Shown: piece after piece, positions 26,942 to 36,567 of the stretch | Layout: each line of letters opens with the position of its first letter | How positions within the stretch are numbered: the stretch's first letter is position 1 | Assembly (NCBI RefSeq): GCF_000733775.1 | Contig: NZ_JPOE01000002.1 | Span: 1,550,001 to 1,614,000, forward strand | Reading direction: 5' to 3' | Length of the DNA: 64,000 bases | Origin: Thiomonas sp. FB-Cd | Lineage (GTDB): Bacteria; Pseudomonadota; Gammaproteobacteria; Burkholderiales; Burkholderiaceae_C | The notes under the pieces: model-generated | Databases searched by the model: none | The model's input: the letters and a program-made list of their open reading frames with translations, nothing else | What the model was told of the DNA's origin: nothing | Program-made: the position numbers and the translations under genes

Positions 26942-28780
26942 TTAGCAAGAGCTCCATTGCGGATGTTGGAAACACGCGGCACCCTGCTCGGCGCCATCGG
27001 CGTTGGCACGAAAGACCGCGAACAACTCGCGGCCTACACCATATTGATTCGAAGACAGATCCACCGACTCGGGTTGACGAGCATCCCAATCATCCGGCGC
27101 CACCAATGCCTGAAGAATGCCACGCTCGGCATCGACCATGATCAGATCGCCTGTACGAACCTTGGCCAAGGCTCCTCCACTGGCGGCTTCAGGCGTGACA
27201 TGAATGGCCGCAGGAACTTTGCCTGACGCACCGGACATGCGCCCGTCGGTCACCAGCGCAACCTTGAATCCTCTTTCCTGCAAAACGGCTAACGTCGGCG
27301 TGAGCTTGTGAAGCTCGGGCATGCCGTTCGCCCTTGGCCCCTGAAAGCGAATCACGGCCACCATATCTCGCTCCAGCTCGCCGCGCTTGAAGGCGTCCAA
27401 AAGCTCGTTCTGGTCATCAAACACACGAGCCAATGCCATCACCACGCGATGCTCGGGCTTAACCGCGGAAACCTTGATGATCGCGCGGCCAAGGTTTCCC
27501 GTCATCAATCGCAGCCCACCGTCCGGAGCGAACGGAGCCTGGTAACTGCGCACCACATCGGCGTCCATCGATGTTGCAGGCGCATCGCGCCACCGAATGT
27601 GCTCGCCATCAAGATACGGCTCCTGCGTGTAGCGATCGATGCCCGGGCCAACGACTGTATTGACCTCCGCATGCAGCAGTCCACCCTGCAGCAACTGCCG
27701 GATGACGAAGCCCATCCCACCTGCAGCCTGGAAATGATTGATGTCTGCCTGACCATTCGGGTATACACGTGCGAGTGTCGGCACCACCTTCGAGAGATCA
27801 TCAAAGTCAGTCCAATTGATTTCGATGCCCGCCGCACGTGCAATGGCGACGAGATGAATGGTGTGATTCGTCGATCCCCCCGTTGCCAGGAGGCCGACGA
27901 TACCGTTGGTGATTGAGCGCTCATCGAGCATTTCGCCAATTGGAGTGAAACACTCGCCTTCAGCCGAGATCGCTACGGCACGCCGCGCAGCAGCTTTTGT
28001 CAATGCGCCGCGCAATGCCGTGTCGGGGTTCACGAAAGCCGATCCGGGTAGATGCAACCCCATAATCTCCATGAGCATCTGATTGGAGTTGGCAGTGCCG
28101 TAAAAGGTACAGGTCCCGGGCCCGTGGTAAGACTTGGATTCCGCCTCCAGCAGCTCTTCCCGCCCGACCTTGCCCTCGGCGTAGAGCTGCCGAATTCGCG
28201 CCTTATCGCTGTTGGGCATGCCGGTCGTCATGGGTCCGGCCGGGACAAAAATGGCAGGCAGATGACCAAACGTCAATGCGCCGATCAAAAGACCCGGAAC
28301 AATCTTGTCGCAGACCCCCAGATAGAGTGCCGCGTCGAACATCTGGTGGCTCAGGGCCACAGCCGTTGCCATCGCAATGACATCACGTGAGAACAGCGAC
28401 AACTCCATTCCCGCCTGGCCTTGAGTCACACCATCGCACATCGCGGGCACACCGCCAGCAAACTGCGCCGTCGCACCCACCGCATTTGCTGCCTGCTTGA
28501 TCAGCGATGGAAATCCGCCGAGAGGCTGGTGGGCTGAGAGCATGTCGTTGTAGGCCGAAACGATGGCAAGATTTGGACGTGCCGCAGTCTTAACTTCCTT
28601 CAGCATGATTTTGTCCCCCGCCGGCATGGCCGCCATAGCGTGCGCCAAGTTCGTGCAGGACAGAAGGCTGCGCTCGACCTTGGTGCCAATCGCCGCTCTG
28701 ACTCCTTCGAGATAAGCGGCTCGACGAATGCGACTGCGCTCTGTGATGCGCGCCGTGACCTGGCTGAGAACGGGATGCAT
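26942..28780 (-). CDS. edd: 6-phosphogluconate dehydratase
   Basis: A 612-residue IlvD/Edd-family iron-sulfur dehydratase making KDPG from 6-phosphogluconate. The cluster and active-site segments visible are [34 protein letters not shown] and [12 protein letters not shown]. The ATG at 28780 (MHPVLSQVT) is chosen over a 25-residue upstream extension because AGGA lies 6 bases before it and the length fits the family. It is transcribed away from zwf, with a HexR-like site about 38 bases upstream. Confidence 0.96.
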   Translation of the reverse strand: MHPVLSQVTARITERSRIRRAAYLEGVRAAIGTKVERSLLSCTNLAHAMAAMPAGDKIMLKEVKTAARPNLAIVSAYNDMLSAHQPLGGFPSLIKQAANAVGATAQFAGGVPAMCDGVTQGQAGMELSLFSRDVIAMATAVALSHQMFDAALYLGVCDKIVPGLLIGALTFGHLPAIFVPAGPMTTGMPNSDKARIRQLYAEGKVGREELLEAESKSYHGPGTCTFYGTANSNQMLMEIMGLHLPGSAFVNPDTALRGALTKAAARRAVAISAEGECFTPIGEMLDERSITNGIVGLLATGGSTNHTIHLVAIARAAGIEINWTDFDDLSKVVPTLARVYPNGQADINHFQAAGGMGFVIRQLLQGGLLHAEVNTVVGPGIDRYTQEPYLDGEHIRWRDAPATSMDADVVRSYQAPFAPDGGLRLMTGNLGRAIIKVSAVKPEHRVVMALARVFDDQNELLDAFKRGELERDMVAVIRFQGPRANGMPELHKLTPTLAVLQERGFKVALVTDGRMSGASGKVPAAIHVTPEAASGGALAKVRTGDLIMVDAERGILQALVAPDDWDARQPESVDLSSNQYGVGRELFAVFRANADGAEQGAACFQHPQWSSC

Positions 28781-28817
28781 AGGGTGTCCTGAACGATGGT
28801 TTGGCGATCTTATGACT

Positions 28818-28832
28818 GAAATATCATTACGT
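28818..28832. promoter_or_regulatory. possible HexR site in front of edd
   Basis: TGAAATATCATTACG resembles the HexR consensus type TGTAAT-N3-ATTACA with two mismatches. It lies 38 bases before the edd start in an AT-rich promoter region. Support is moderate; the fit is from memory of the HexR consensus. Confidence 0.4.
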
Positions 28833-28991
28833 TTTTCTATTCTATCAGCGTGCACGCCAACGGCCGATGACGATCAACTATTTTTGCGATTCTATTTTAT
28901 ATTGTTTTTTCATTGTGTTAGAAGCTTTCGTCGCACACCTATCTGTCGACGTCTTTCCCAAATGTCTCAGGAAGGCCCCAAGCGCGCGGTG

Positions 28992-29021
28992 TTGACTTGA
29001 TGTAGTTTTGCTACATACACT
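28992..29021 (+). promoter_or_regulatory. zwf promoter with HexR-like palindrome in the spacer
   Basis: -35 TTGACT (28992-28997) and -10 TACACT (29016-29021) are separated by 18 bases. The spacer and -10 edge contain the inverted repeat ATGTAG-TTTTG-CTACAT (29000-29016), which looks like a betaproteobacterial HexR operator. A bound HexR would cover the promoter. Expected transcription start is near 29028, so the leader to the ATG at 29051 is only about 23 bases and has no ribosome-binding site. Confidence 0.75.
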
Positions 29022-29050
29022 ATGCGCTAACCTTCTTGTCAACAACCCTT

Positions 29051-30523
29051 ATGAGCTCCTCCATGACGACGACGCCTCCCTTTGACATGATTCTGTTCGG
29101 CGGCACGGGCGATCTGGTCATGCGCAAGCTTCTTCCGGCTCTGTATCAGGCGCACAAGGCAGGGGCACTTCATCCCGAGGGGCGCATTCTGGCTCTTGGG
29201 CGCAAGGATTTCGAGCGAGAAGCCTACGTTGCCCAGGTCGAATCGCAATCGCGCCCGCACGTCGGGGCGGATTGGGTTGCTGATGCGTGGAACACCTTCA
29301 TCGATCGCATCAGCTATCTAAAACTTGACGCGGAACATCCGCAGGACTTCGCGCCCTTAGCCCAATTCCCGGTCCACGACCCCCAGCGCGTGACTGTGTG
29401 CTACCTCGCCACCGCCCCACAACTGTTTGCAGGAATTTGCGAACAACTTGCCCGTGTTGGGCTGAATCACCCTGGGGTGCGAGTCGTTCTGGAGAAACCA
29501 TTGGGCCATGATTTGGCCTCATCGAATGCCATCAACGCTGCTGTGGCCCAATACTTCGACGAAAATCAGCTGTACCGGATCGACCACTACCTCGGCAAGG
29601 AATCTGTCCAAAATCTGATGGCCATCCGCTTCGGCAACGTTCTGTTCGAACCTCTCTGGCGCCGCGACTGGGTGGACAACGTCCAGATCACGATCGCTGA
29701 AGACTTGGGAGTTGAAGGACGGGGTGACTTCTACGACAAGACAGGGGCTCTGCGCGACATGATGCAGAACCACCTTCTGCAGTTGCTGTGCATGGTCGCC
29801 ATGGAGCCGCCCGCCAGCCTTGAGGCAAACGCAATCCGTGACGAAAAACTCAAGGTTCTCAAGGCACTCAAGCCTTTTAGTGAATCCGATGTTGTACGCA
29901 AGACAGTGCGCGGTCAGTACCGGTCCGGCGCCGTCGATGGCAAGCCGGTCGTCGGCTATCTCCAAGAGCCCAATATTCCGCCGGGGAGCGTCACGGAGAC
30001 CTTCGTGGCCGTGAAAGCGGAGATTGCGAACTGGCGGTGGTCAGGCGTCCCATTCTTTCTGCGCACGGGCAAACGCATGCAGGAGAGACTCGCCGAGATC
30101 GTCATCAACTTCCGCGGTGTGCCGCTATCCCTGTTTGCGGGACCCGACCCCCAGCGCGTCGCCAACAGGCTGGTCATTCGCCTGCAACCGGACGAAAGCA
30201 TCCGCCTGCATTTTCTCGCCAAGGAGGCAGGCGATGGCATGCGGCTTCAGCCGACATTTCTCAATCTTGATTTCGAGTCGACATCCCGAACGCGCAGAGC
30301 CGATGCCTATGAGCGCTTGCTCCTTGACGTAATCCGAGGCCATTTGGGGCTGTTCATGCGCCGCGATGAACTCGCTGAGGCGTGGCGCTGGGTCGAGCCG
30401 ATTCTTGAGAGCTGGGCCCGCAGCAACGAAGCTCCGAAGTCTTATACGGCGGGCACATGGGGTCCAGCGGCCTCCAGCGCTCTTTTGTCGCGTGATGGAG
30501 TCTCCTGGCACGAGGAGTTGTAA
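29051..30523 (+). CDS. zwf: glucose-6-phosphate 1-dehydrogenase
   Basis: A 490-residue enzyme oxidising glucose 6-phosphate to 6-phosphogluconolactone with NAD(P)+. The nucleotide-binding FGGTGDLVMRKLLPALY and the active-site RIDHYLGKESVQN are both present; EKPLGHDL also fits. The ATG at 29051 is given; a TTG at 29036 and an ATG at 29063 are alternatives, and none has a Shine-Dalgarno site. First gene of zwf-pgl-glk-hexR-pgi. Confidence 0.96.
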   Translation: MSSSMTTTPPFDMILFGGTGDLVMRKLLPALYQAHKAGALHPEGRILALGRKDFEREAYVAQVESQSRPHVGADWVADAWNTFIDRISYLKLDAEHPQDFAPLAQFPVHDPQRVTVCYLATAPQLFAGICEQLARVGLNHPGVRVVLEKPLGHDLASSNAINAAVAQYFDENQLYRIDHYLGKESVQNLMAIRFGNVLFEPLWRRDWVDNVQITIAEDLGVEGRGDFYDKTGALRDMMQNHLLQLLCMVAMEPPASLEANAIRDEKLKVLKALKPFSESDVVRKTVRGQYRSGAVDGKPVVGYLQEPNIPPGSVTETFVAVKAEIANWRWSGVPFFLRTGKRMQERLAEIVINFRGVPLSLFAGPDPQRVANRLVIRLQPDESIRLHFLAKEAGDGMRLQPTFLNLDFESTSRTRRADAYERLLLDVIRGHLGLFMRRDELAEAWRWVEPILESWARSNEAPKSYTAGTWGPAASSALLSRDGVSWHEEL

Positions 30524-30527
30524 GCCG

Positions 30528-31202
30528 ATGTTCACGGAGTACCCCGATGATGAGAGCCTGGTGTGCGCCATGGTCGATTGCATTGCGTCGAACCTTGCCG
30601 ACGCGATTGCCGCCCAGGGACATGCTGTATTGGCTGTATCCGGGGGCCGCTCGCCAATCAGGCTTTTTCATGCGTTATCCGAGACCCCAATCGACTGGCC
30701 ACGAATTCTCGTCACTTTGGTGGACGAACGCTTCGTCCCGACCGATGACGACGACAGCAACGAGAATCTTGTGCGTCGGCATCTGCTCAGGGCTCGCGCA
30801 GCGAAGGCGCCTTTTCGGGGTCTCATCACGCATCCAGGAGATCTCATGCGCTGCGTGCTCCAAGCCAACGTCCAGGCACAGCCCATTACCGTGGCCGTGC
30901 TCGGGATGGGCGAGGACGGCCATACGGCGTCGTTGTTTCCCCATGCGCCTGAGCTTCCGCTCGGCCTCGATCCGCACAACCCGAATGCTTATATGGCGGT
31001 CACCCCGACGACAGCACCACATTTGCGTATCAGTCTGACTCTGGCCGCGCTTCTCAAAGCCCGCCACCTGCTCGTCGCACTCAGCGGCAAGCGCAAGCGT
31101 GAGATCTTTGATCGAGCCTGTTTGGCACCTACCGCGAGCCTTCCCATCAGCCTGCTGATCCACCAGACCCTGACGCCCTTCGATGCCTACTGGACCCGAT
31201 AA
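30528..31202 (+). CDS. pgl: 6-phosphogluconolactonase
   Basis: A 224-residue protein of the DevB/SOL type that hydrolyses 6-phosphogluconolactone. Motifs: VSGGRSPIRLF, VTLVDERFVP and LGMGEDGHTASLFP. The ATG at 30528 follows the zwf stop by 4 bases, with GAGGAG about 10 bases upstream inside zwf; a longer in-frame extension would run into zwf and is unlikely. Its 3' end overlaps glk by 20 bases. Confidence 0.95.
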   Translation: MFTEYPDDESLVCAMVDCIASNLADAIAAQGHAVLAVSGGRSPIRLFHALSETPIDWPRILVTLVDERFVPTDDDDSNENLVRRHLLRARAAKAPFRGLITHPGDLMRCVLQANVQAQPITVAVLGMGEDGHTASLFPHAPELPLGLDPHNPNAYMAVTPTTAPHLRISLTLAALLKARHLLVALSGKRKREIFDRACLAPTASLPISLLIHQTLTPFDAYWTR

Positions 31203-32172
31203 TCGTTACCCCCGCCTAGTCGCCGATATCGGCGGAACCAATGCACGCTTTGCCCTCCAGACTGAGCGCGGCCTGGCGGACATCCGGGTTATGGCCTGTG
31301 CCGAGCATCCGACCTTCGACGCGGCGGTGCGCAGCTATCTCGCCGCGGTCGGAAGGCCTGCGGTGCGACACGCGGCCATTGGCATTGCTAACCCGGTGCA
31401 CGGGGACTGGGTTCAGATGACAAACCATGATTGGGCCTTCTCGATTGAAGCGACCCGGGAAGCGATGGGGCTTTCAACCCTCTTGGTCATGAACGACTTC
31501 ACGGCTCTCGCCCTGTCTCTCCCCCACCTTCCGCAAAAGGATCTGGTCCAGGTTGGCGGCACAGCAAGCGTGGCGAACGCCGCCATAGGTTTGCTTGGAG
31601 CAGGAACGGGGCTTGGCATTTCTGGGCTCATTCCTGCATCGGGAGGCGCCGTGGGCGCGCTGGCTGGCGAGGGGGGCCACGTCAGCTTCACTCCCTTCGA
31701 CGAGCAAGAGATTGACCTCTGGCGTTTCGCGCATGCCCGTCACGGCCACGTGTCGGCTGAGCGGATCCTGTCTGGGCCGGGCCTGCAACTCATCCACGAA
31801 TGGCTTAGCACGCGCGCGGGTGTTTCCTTTCAGCCTCTACCTGCGGCAGAAATCAGCCGACGCGGGCTTGAAGGGCACGATGCTCTGTGCCGCGATGCTA
31901 TTGACATGTTCTGTGGCGCGCTCGGCACAGTTGCCGGGGATCTTGCGCTAATCCTTGGCGCGAAAGGTGGAGTGTATGTCGGCGGAGGCATCGTCCCGAA
32001 GTTCGGCGAGTATTTTGCACGCTCTCCGTTTCGGAGTCGCTTCCAAAACAAGGGCAGATTCTCGAAGTATCTTGCCGCTATCCCCGTTTTCGTGATCACA
32101 TGCGCATGGCCGTCCTTGATCGGGGCGGCAAGTGCCCTTGACGAACACCTGGAGCGCGCCGCGCATGCTTGA
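31183..32172 (+). CDS. glk: glucokinase
   Basis: A 329-residue ROK-independent bacterial glucokinase (Glk type), phosphorylating the glucose released by the glucanases. N-terminal ATP-binding VADIGGTNARFAL, catalytic-region MNDFTALALSLP, LGAGTGLGIS and EGGHVSF are diagnostic. Its start lies inside the end of pgl (20-base overlap) and its end overlaps hexR by 8 bases, so the operon is tightly coupled. Confidence 0.95.
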   Translation: MPTGPDNRYPRLVADIGGTNARFALQTERGLADIRVMACAEHPTFDAAVRSYLAAVGRPAVRHAAIGIANPVHGDWVQMTNHDWAFSIEATREAMGLSTLLVMNDFTALALSLPHLPQKDLVQVGGTASVANAAIGLLGAGTGLGISGLIPASGGAVGALAGEGGHVSFTPFDEQEIDLWRFAHARHGHVSAERILSGPGLQLIHEWLSTRAGVSFQPLPAAEISRRGLEGHDALCRDAIDMFCGALGTVAGDLALILGAKGGVYVGGGIVPKFGEYFARSPFRSRFQNKGRFSKYLAAIPVFVITCAWPSLIGAASALDEHLERAAHA

Positions 32173-33007
32173 TCGCATCCGCAATCAATACACGCAACTC
32201 ACGCCGGCTGAGCGCAAAGTGGCCGATATCGTGCTCCAACAGCCGAACGAGTTTGTGCAAGCAGCGGTCGCCGACATCGCTCGCAACGCTGGTGTGAGCC
32301 AGCCAACGGTCATCCGCTTTTCTCGCTCGGTCGGATGCTCCGGCCTTCAGGATCTGAAACTCAAATTGGCGGGTAGCCTTGTCGGTGGCGTGCCCTATGT
32401 GCACGCAAACGTGCGGCCCGAAGATACGATTCCGGAAATTTCGGCCAAGGTCTTCGACAACGCGATCTCGGCATTGCTCAAATGCCGCAACGAAGTCAGC
32501 CCTCAAAGCCTGGAATATGCCATCAATTTGATTGCGAACGCGCGACGCCTTGAGTTCCATGGCCTGGGCAATTCGGGCATCATCGCCGCCGATGCCCAGC
32601 ATAAATTCTTTCGGTTTGACATCCCGTCGGTGGCCTACGCGGATCCTCACATCCAGGCGATGGCGGCAACCTTACTCGGCCCCAAAGATGTGCTGGTCGC
32701 GATCTCCAACTCAGGGCGAACCAATGAGTTGCTTGATTCCGTAAGCATTGCTCTTGCCAATGGCTGCAAAGTGGTGGCCATCACCTCCCCTGGATCGCCT
32801 CTTGCCAAATTGGCGACTGTTGCGCTATTAGCAGACGCTCGCGAAGATGCGGAAATTTACAGCCCGATGATTTCGCGCATTCTGCACCTGACTCTCATCG
32901 ATGTACTCGCCGTTGGCGTCGCACTGCAGCGCGGCCCTGCTCTCATCGAGGTCTTGGAAAAAACAAAGCGAAGCTTGAGAAATCGCAGACGGCGCCTTGA
33001 CGCCTGA
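32165..33007 (+). CDS. hexR: HexR, RpiR-family regulator of glucose catabolism
   Basis: A 280-residue regulator with an N-terminal RpiR helix-turn-helix (about 1-77; NAGVSQPTVIRFSRSVGC) and a C-terminal SIS sugar-phosphate-binding domain (about 120-260; GLGNSGIIAADAQ, VAISNSGRTNEL). HexR proteins sense KDPG and repress zwf and edd. The ATG at 32165 overlaps the glk stop (ATGCTTGA), with GGAG 10 bases upstream. Likely targets here are the palindromes at 29000-29016 and 28818-28832. Confidence 0.92.
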   Translation: MLDRIRNQYTQLTPAERKVADIVLQQPNEFVQAAVADIARNAGVSQPTVIRFSRSVGCSGLQDLKLKLAGSLVGGVPYVHANVRPEDTIPEISAKVFDNAISALLKCRNEVSPQSLEYAINLIANARRLEFHGLGNSGIIAADAQHKFFRFDIPSVAYADPHIQAMAATLLGPKDVLVAISNSGRTNELLDSVSIALANGCKVVAITSPGSPLAKLATVALLADAREDAEIYSPMISRILHLTLIDVLAVGVALQRGPALIEVLEKTKRSLRNRRRRLDA

Positions 33008-33033
33008 GCAAACCCGGACCAATGACGTAACCC

Positions 33034-34692
33034 ATGAACACCTTATCTCAACTACCCGCCTGGCGCGCCCTTTGGAGTCATTTCACGCGCGCACGTGATT
33101 GGCACATGCGCAGTCTGTTTGGGACCGACCCCGATCGTGCGCAGCGCTATTGGATTGAACAAAGCGGGCTGACACTCGACTACTCGAAGAACCGCATCAC
33201 CGACCAGACGCTCACGCTTCTCATCGAGTTGGCTCGGGAAGCGGGTGTGCCGGAACAGATCAACGCGATGTTTCGCGGGGACAAGATCAATACCACGGAA
33301 CATCGCGCAGCGCTGCACATCGCGCTTCGCAATCGGTCCAACACGCCAATCGTGGTTGATGGCGAAGACGTCATGCCGAAGGTCAACGATGTGCTCGCAC
33401 GCATGTCGCGCTTTGCGCACGCGGTGCGCTCGGGCGAATGGCTAGGCTACACAAACCAGCCCATCACGGATATCGTGAACATCGGCATCGGTGGGTCTGA
33501 CCTCGGCCCCCTCATGGTTTGCCAAGCGCTGAAGCCGTTTGCGCACCCACGCCTGAGCATGCATTTCATCTCGAATGTGGACAGCTCCCAGTTGAAGGAG
33601 GTATTGCGTCGGGTTCATTCGGAGACCACCCTCTTCGTCGTGGAATCCAAGACCTTCACCACCCATGAAACGCTCACCAACGCACATACTGCACGCGAAT
33701 GGTTTCTGCATCGGGCGCAGGACGAAGCGGCAGTCGCGCGGCATTTTGTAGCCGTGTCCACCAATCAGCAGGCGGTGGCGGACTTCGGGATTGACCCAGC
33801 AAACATGTTCGAATTTTGGGACTGGGTGGGTGGGCGCTTCAGCCTTTGGTCCGCCATAGGATTGCCGATCATGCTTTCCCTCGGCGAGAAGAATTTCCTG
33901 GCCATGCTCGACGGGGCACACAGCATGGACAACCATTTCCGCACGGCGCCACTTGAGGCCAACATGCCCGTTTTGCTTGCCTTGCTCGGTATTTGGTACA
34001 TCAATTTCTTCGGTGCCGGCAGCCACGTCATCACGCCATACGACCAGTACCTCCATCGCTTTCCCGCCTTCATCCAGCAATTGGACATGGAGTCCAATGG
34101 AAAGCAGACGGCACGCGATGGACAACCCGTCGACTATGAAACCGCGCCAATCATCTGGGGGGACACCGGCATCAATGGGCAGCACGCGTTCTTCCAGCTC
34201 CTGCATCAGGGCACGCACATTTCGCCCATCGATTTCATTGCCTCGCTCGATCGCAGGGGCTCACTGCCGGGCCACCATGAGATTCTCCTGGCCAACATGT
34301 TTGCGCAAGGCGAAGCATTTATGCGCGGCAAAGGGGCCGAGGAAGTTCGCGACGAACTTGAAGACCAGGGGTTGAGCGCCGAGGAACTTGAGGCTCTGCT
34401 GCCCTTCAAGGTTTTTGGGGGAAACCGACCTTCGAACACGCTGCTGCTGTCCAGACTTGACCCCTTCTGCCTGGGCGCGCTGATCGCCCTTTACGAACAC
34501 AAGATCTTTGTCCAAGGAACCATCTGGAACATCAATTCGTTTGACCAGTGGGGCGTCGAACTCGGCAAGCGACTGGCAAAGACGATCTTCGATGAGCTGA
34601 GCGGGACAACCGGCATCTTCATCCACGACGCATCGACCAGCCGGCTCATTCAGCTCTACCACGCGTCGAACCGAACCGCATCGGCGCGCTAA
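33034..34692 (+). CDS. pgi: glucose-6-phosphate isomerase
   Basis: A 552-residue phosphoglucose isomerase. Signatures: [46 protein letters not shown] and the QLDMESNGK segment. It follows hexR by 26 bases and closes the operon, linking fructose 6-phosphate to the Entner-Doudoroff entry. No strong ribosome-binding site; the ATG fits family length. Confidence 0.96.
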   Translation: MNTLSQLPAWRALWSHFTRARDWHMRSLFGTDPDRAQRYWIEQSGLTLDYSKNRITDQTLTLLIELAREAGVPEQINAMFRGDKINTTEHRAALHIALRNRSNTPIVVDGEDVMPKVNDVLARMSRFAHAVRSGEWLGYTNQPITDIVNIGIGGSDLGPLMVCQALKPFAHPRLSMHFISNVDSSQLKEVLRRVHSETTLFVVESKTFTTHETLTNAHTAREWFLHRAQDEAAVARHFVAVSTNQQAVADFGIDPANMFEFWDWVGGRFSLWSAIGLPIMLSLGEKNFLAMLDGAHSMDNHFRTAPLEANMPVLLALLGIWYINFFGAGSHVITPYDQYLHRFPAFIQQLDMESNGKQTARDGQPVDYETAPIIWGDTGINGQHAFFQLLHQGTHISPIDFIASLDRRGSLPGHHEILLANMFAQGEAFMRGKGAEEVRDELEDQGLSAEELEALLPFKVFGGNRPSNTLLLSRLDPFCLGALIALYEHKIFVQGTIWNINSFDQWGVELGKRLAKTIFDELSGTTGIFIHDASTSRLIQLYHASNRTASAR

Positions 34693-34950
34693 GCGCCCTG
34701 GTTGGAGGCTGACTCGGCGTCAGAGCCCCCCATGGGAGTGGCGACGCGTACCTCCATTTTCTTGCGCCAAACGCATCGAGAGTTGCTGAGCCGTCCCATC
34801 AAAACTATGCGAGCAGGTTCAGCGCCGCGGTGCCATGCTGACCCGACTATCGAGCAAAACCGACGTGGTCTTATACCCGACACAACGCGGCCGTCGAAGA
34901 CCGAGGCGCGATGCGGAGAATGTCCATTTCATCGCTCGCATCACCCGGCA

Positions 34951-36072
34951 TCAAGACAACATCGCTGGTGGATCGGTCTGCATCTGGAGCGACGACAATG
35001 CACCCATCCCACCACCCTGATTGAGCCTGATCCGAAGCGCTAAATCCGTACGCGAATCTGCATTACCCAGCGCTTCGTCGATTGAGATCATGCCAGCGTT
35101 GAAGAGGTGATAGAGGGAATCGTCGAACGTCTGCATGCCAACGCCCGCTCCCTGCGCCATTGCCTCCTTGAGCTTGCCAAGGGCGCCCTTCTCAATGACG
35201 TCTGCAATATGTGCTGTGTGGAGCAGAAGCTCCACTGCAGGGATGCGGCCACCGCCCTTCGCATTCAGGAGTCGCTGGGAAATGACGGCGCGAAGGTTCA
35301 TCGACAGATCGACGAGAACTTGGTTTCGCTCGCCTTCAGGAAAAAAGTTCAAGATTCGATTGACCGCCTGATTGGCATTGCTCGCATGCAACGTGGCCAA
35401 ACACAGGTGACCGGTTTCCGCATAGGCCAACGCTTGGCGCATCGTGTCGAGGTCGCGGATCTCACCGATGAGGATCACATCCGGCGATTGGCGCATGGCA
35501 TTTTTCAGAGCTGATGCATAGCTCAAAGTGTCGACACCGATCTCGCGTTGATCAACGATTGACTTCCTGTGAGCGTGGAGGAATTCGATCGGCTCTTCGA
35601 TGGTCAGAATATGCCCACTGCGAGTCCTGTTGCGGTGATCAATCATCGATGCCAGCGTGGTTGTTTTTCCGGAACCTGTCGCCCCGACAACCAACAACAG
35701 ACCCCGCGGCACCATGACGAGATCCATGAGTTTCGCCGGCAGATTCAACTCCTGCACAGTCGGAATGTCACGCGGAACGAAGCGCACTGCGATTGCCAAC
35801 GTACCCCGCTGCTTGTACACGTTGATCCGAAAGCGTCCGACATCGCGCACGGCATAGCCCAGGTTCATTTCCAGCGTGGATTCGAATTCCCTTTGCTGCT
35901 GGGCGCTCATGACCGAATAGGCCACGGCGTGGACGTCCGGAGCGCTCAGTGCCGTCAGCTCAAGTTGAAATGTCTCACCCTGCACTCGAATCGCGGGTGG
36001 TGCCCCGACACTCAAGAACATGTCCGACGCATGACGCGTCACCATCGTGTGCAGCAAGGTTCCTATATCCAT
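34951..36072 (-). CDS. pilU: type IV pilus retraction-type ATPase, PilU
   Basis: A 373-residue PilT/PilU-family hexameric ATPase. Walker A GATGSGKTTT, Walker B with VILIGEIRD, and LATLHASNANQAVNRI are present. The segment HAHRKSIVDQREIGVDTLSY favours PilU over PilT. GGAG lies 6 bases before the ATG. No pilT is visible nearby, which is unusual since pilT and pilU are commonly adjacent. Likely role: pilus retraction and twitching motility. Confidence 0.88.
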   Translation of the reverse strand: MDIGTLLHTMVTRHASDMFLSVGAPPAIRVQGETFQLELTALSAPDVHAVAYSVMSAQQQREFESTLEMNLGYAVRDVGRFRINVYKQRGTLAIAVRFVPRDIPTVQELNLPAKLMDLVMVPRGLLLVVGATGSGKTTTLASMIDHRNRTRSGHILTIEEPIEFLHAHRKSIVDQREIGVDTLSYASALKNAMRQSPDVILIGEIRDLDTMRQALAYAETGHLCLATLHASNANQAVNRILNFFPEGERNQVLVDLSMNLRAVISQRLLNAKGGGRIPAVELLLHTAHIADVIEKGALGKLKEAMAQGAGVGMQTFDDSLYHLFNAGMISIDEALGNADSRTDLALRIRLNQGGGMGALSSLQMQTDPPAMLS

Positions 36073-36567
36073 CGTCTACTCCCGTCGGTTCCTCAGAAAT
36101 TCGTGCGCGACGCAAACCCCTGCGAATCGCGCTGCAGTTAACCGCCATCCGCCGGCCGCAGTATCCTGAGGTGTCACTCTCCTGATGGCCGGCCCGCTGT
36201 GGCGTTTCGCAAGACGCGCATCTTGGCGAGGAGCAGTCAGCGCATGCCCGATGTTGCGCCAGCAACGCTTGCGCTGGGGCGAGCCAGTTGAACACCAGTC
36301 CGCAAGTCATCGTGACCCACATCTCGCTCGTTCGCTTGTTTACGACATCACAGCGATTGCAGGAGCGCTCCAAGCCAGCGCTATTAAAAACTCTCATCTC
36401 CTTTTTTCCTCCCTTGTTGAGCATGGCAGATCTTGGGAAGCAGTTGTGCCTGACCTCCAGCAATTAGCCGCTCGGGGCCATCAAGGCGGGACCAGTCTTT
36501 GGTGGCTCAAGACTGGGCCAATTGCATCATCACGCTCAGATTCCAACGGAGGAACGAACATCGCTTG
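36073..36567. other. intergenic region, no supported gene
   Basis: About 495 bases between the two pilus-type ATPase genes. Open frames on either strand (for example a plus-strand frame of about 129 codons) have no recognisable domain. No RNA gene or terminator identified. Confidence 0.5.

Noticed and set aside
34715..34750. A weak inverted repeat after pgi (GGCTGAC/GTCAGAGCC).
   Set aside because: The stem is short with a bulge and there is no T run after it, so I do not call a terminator.
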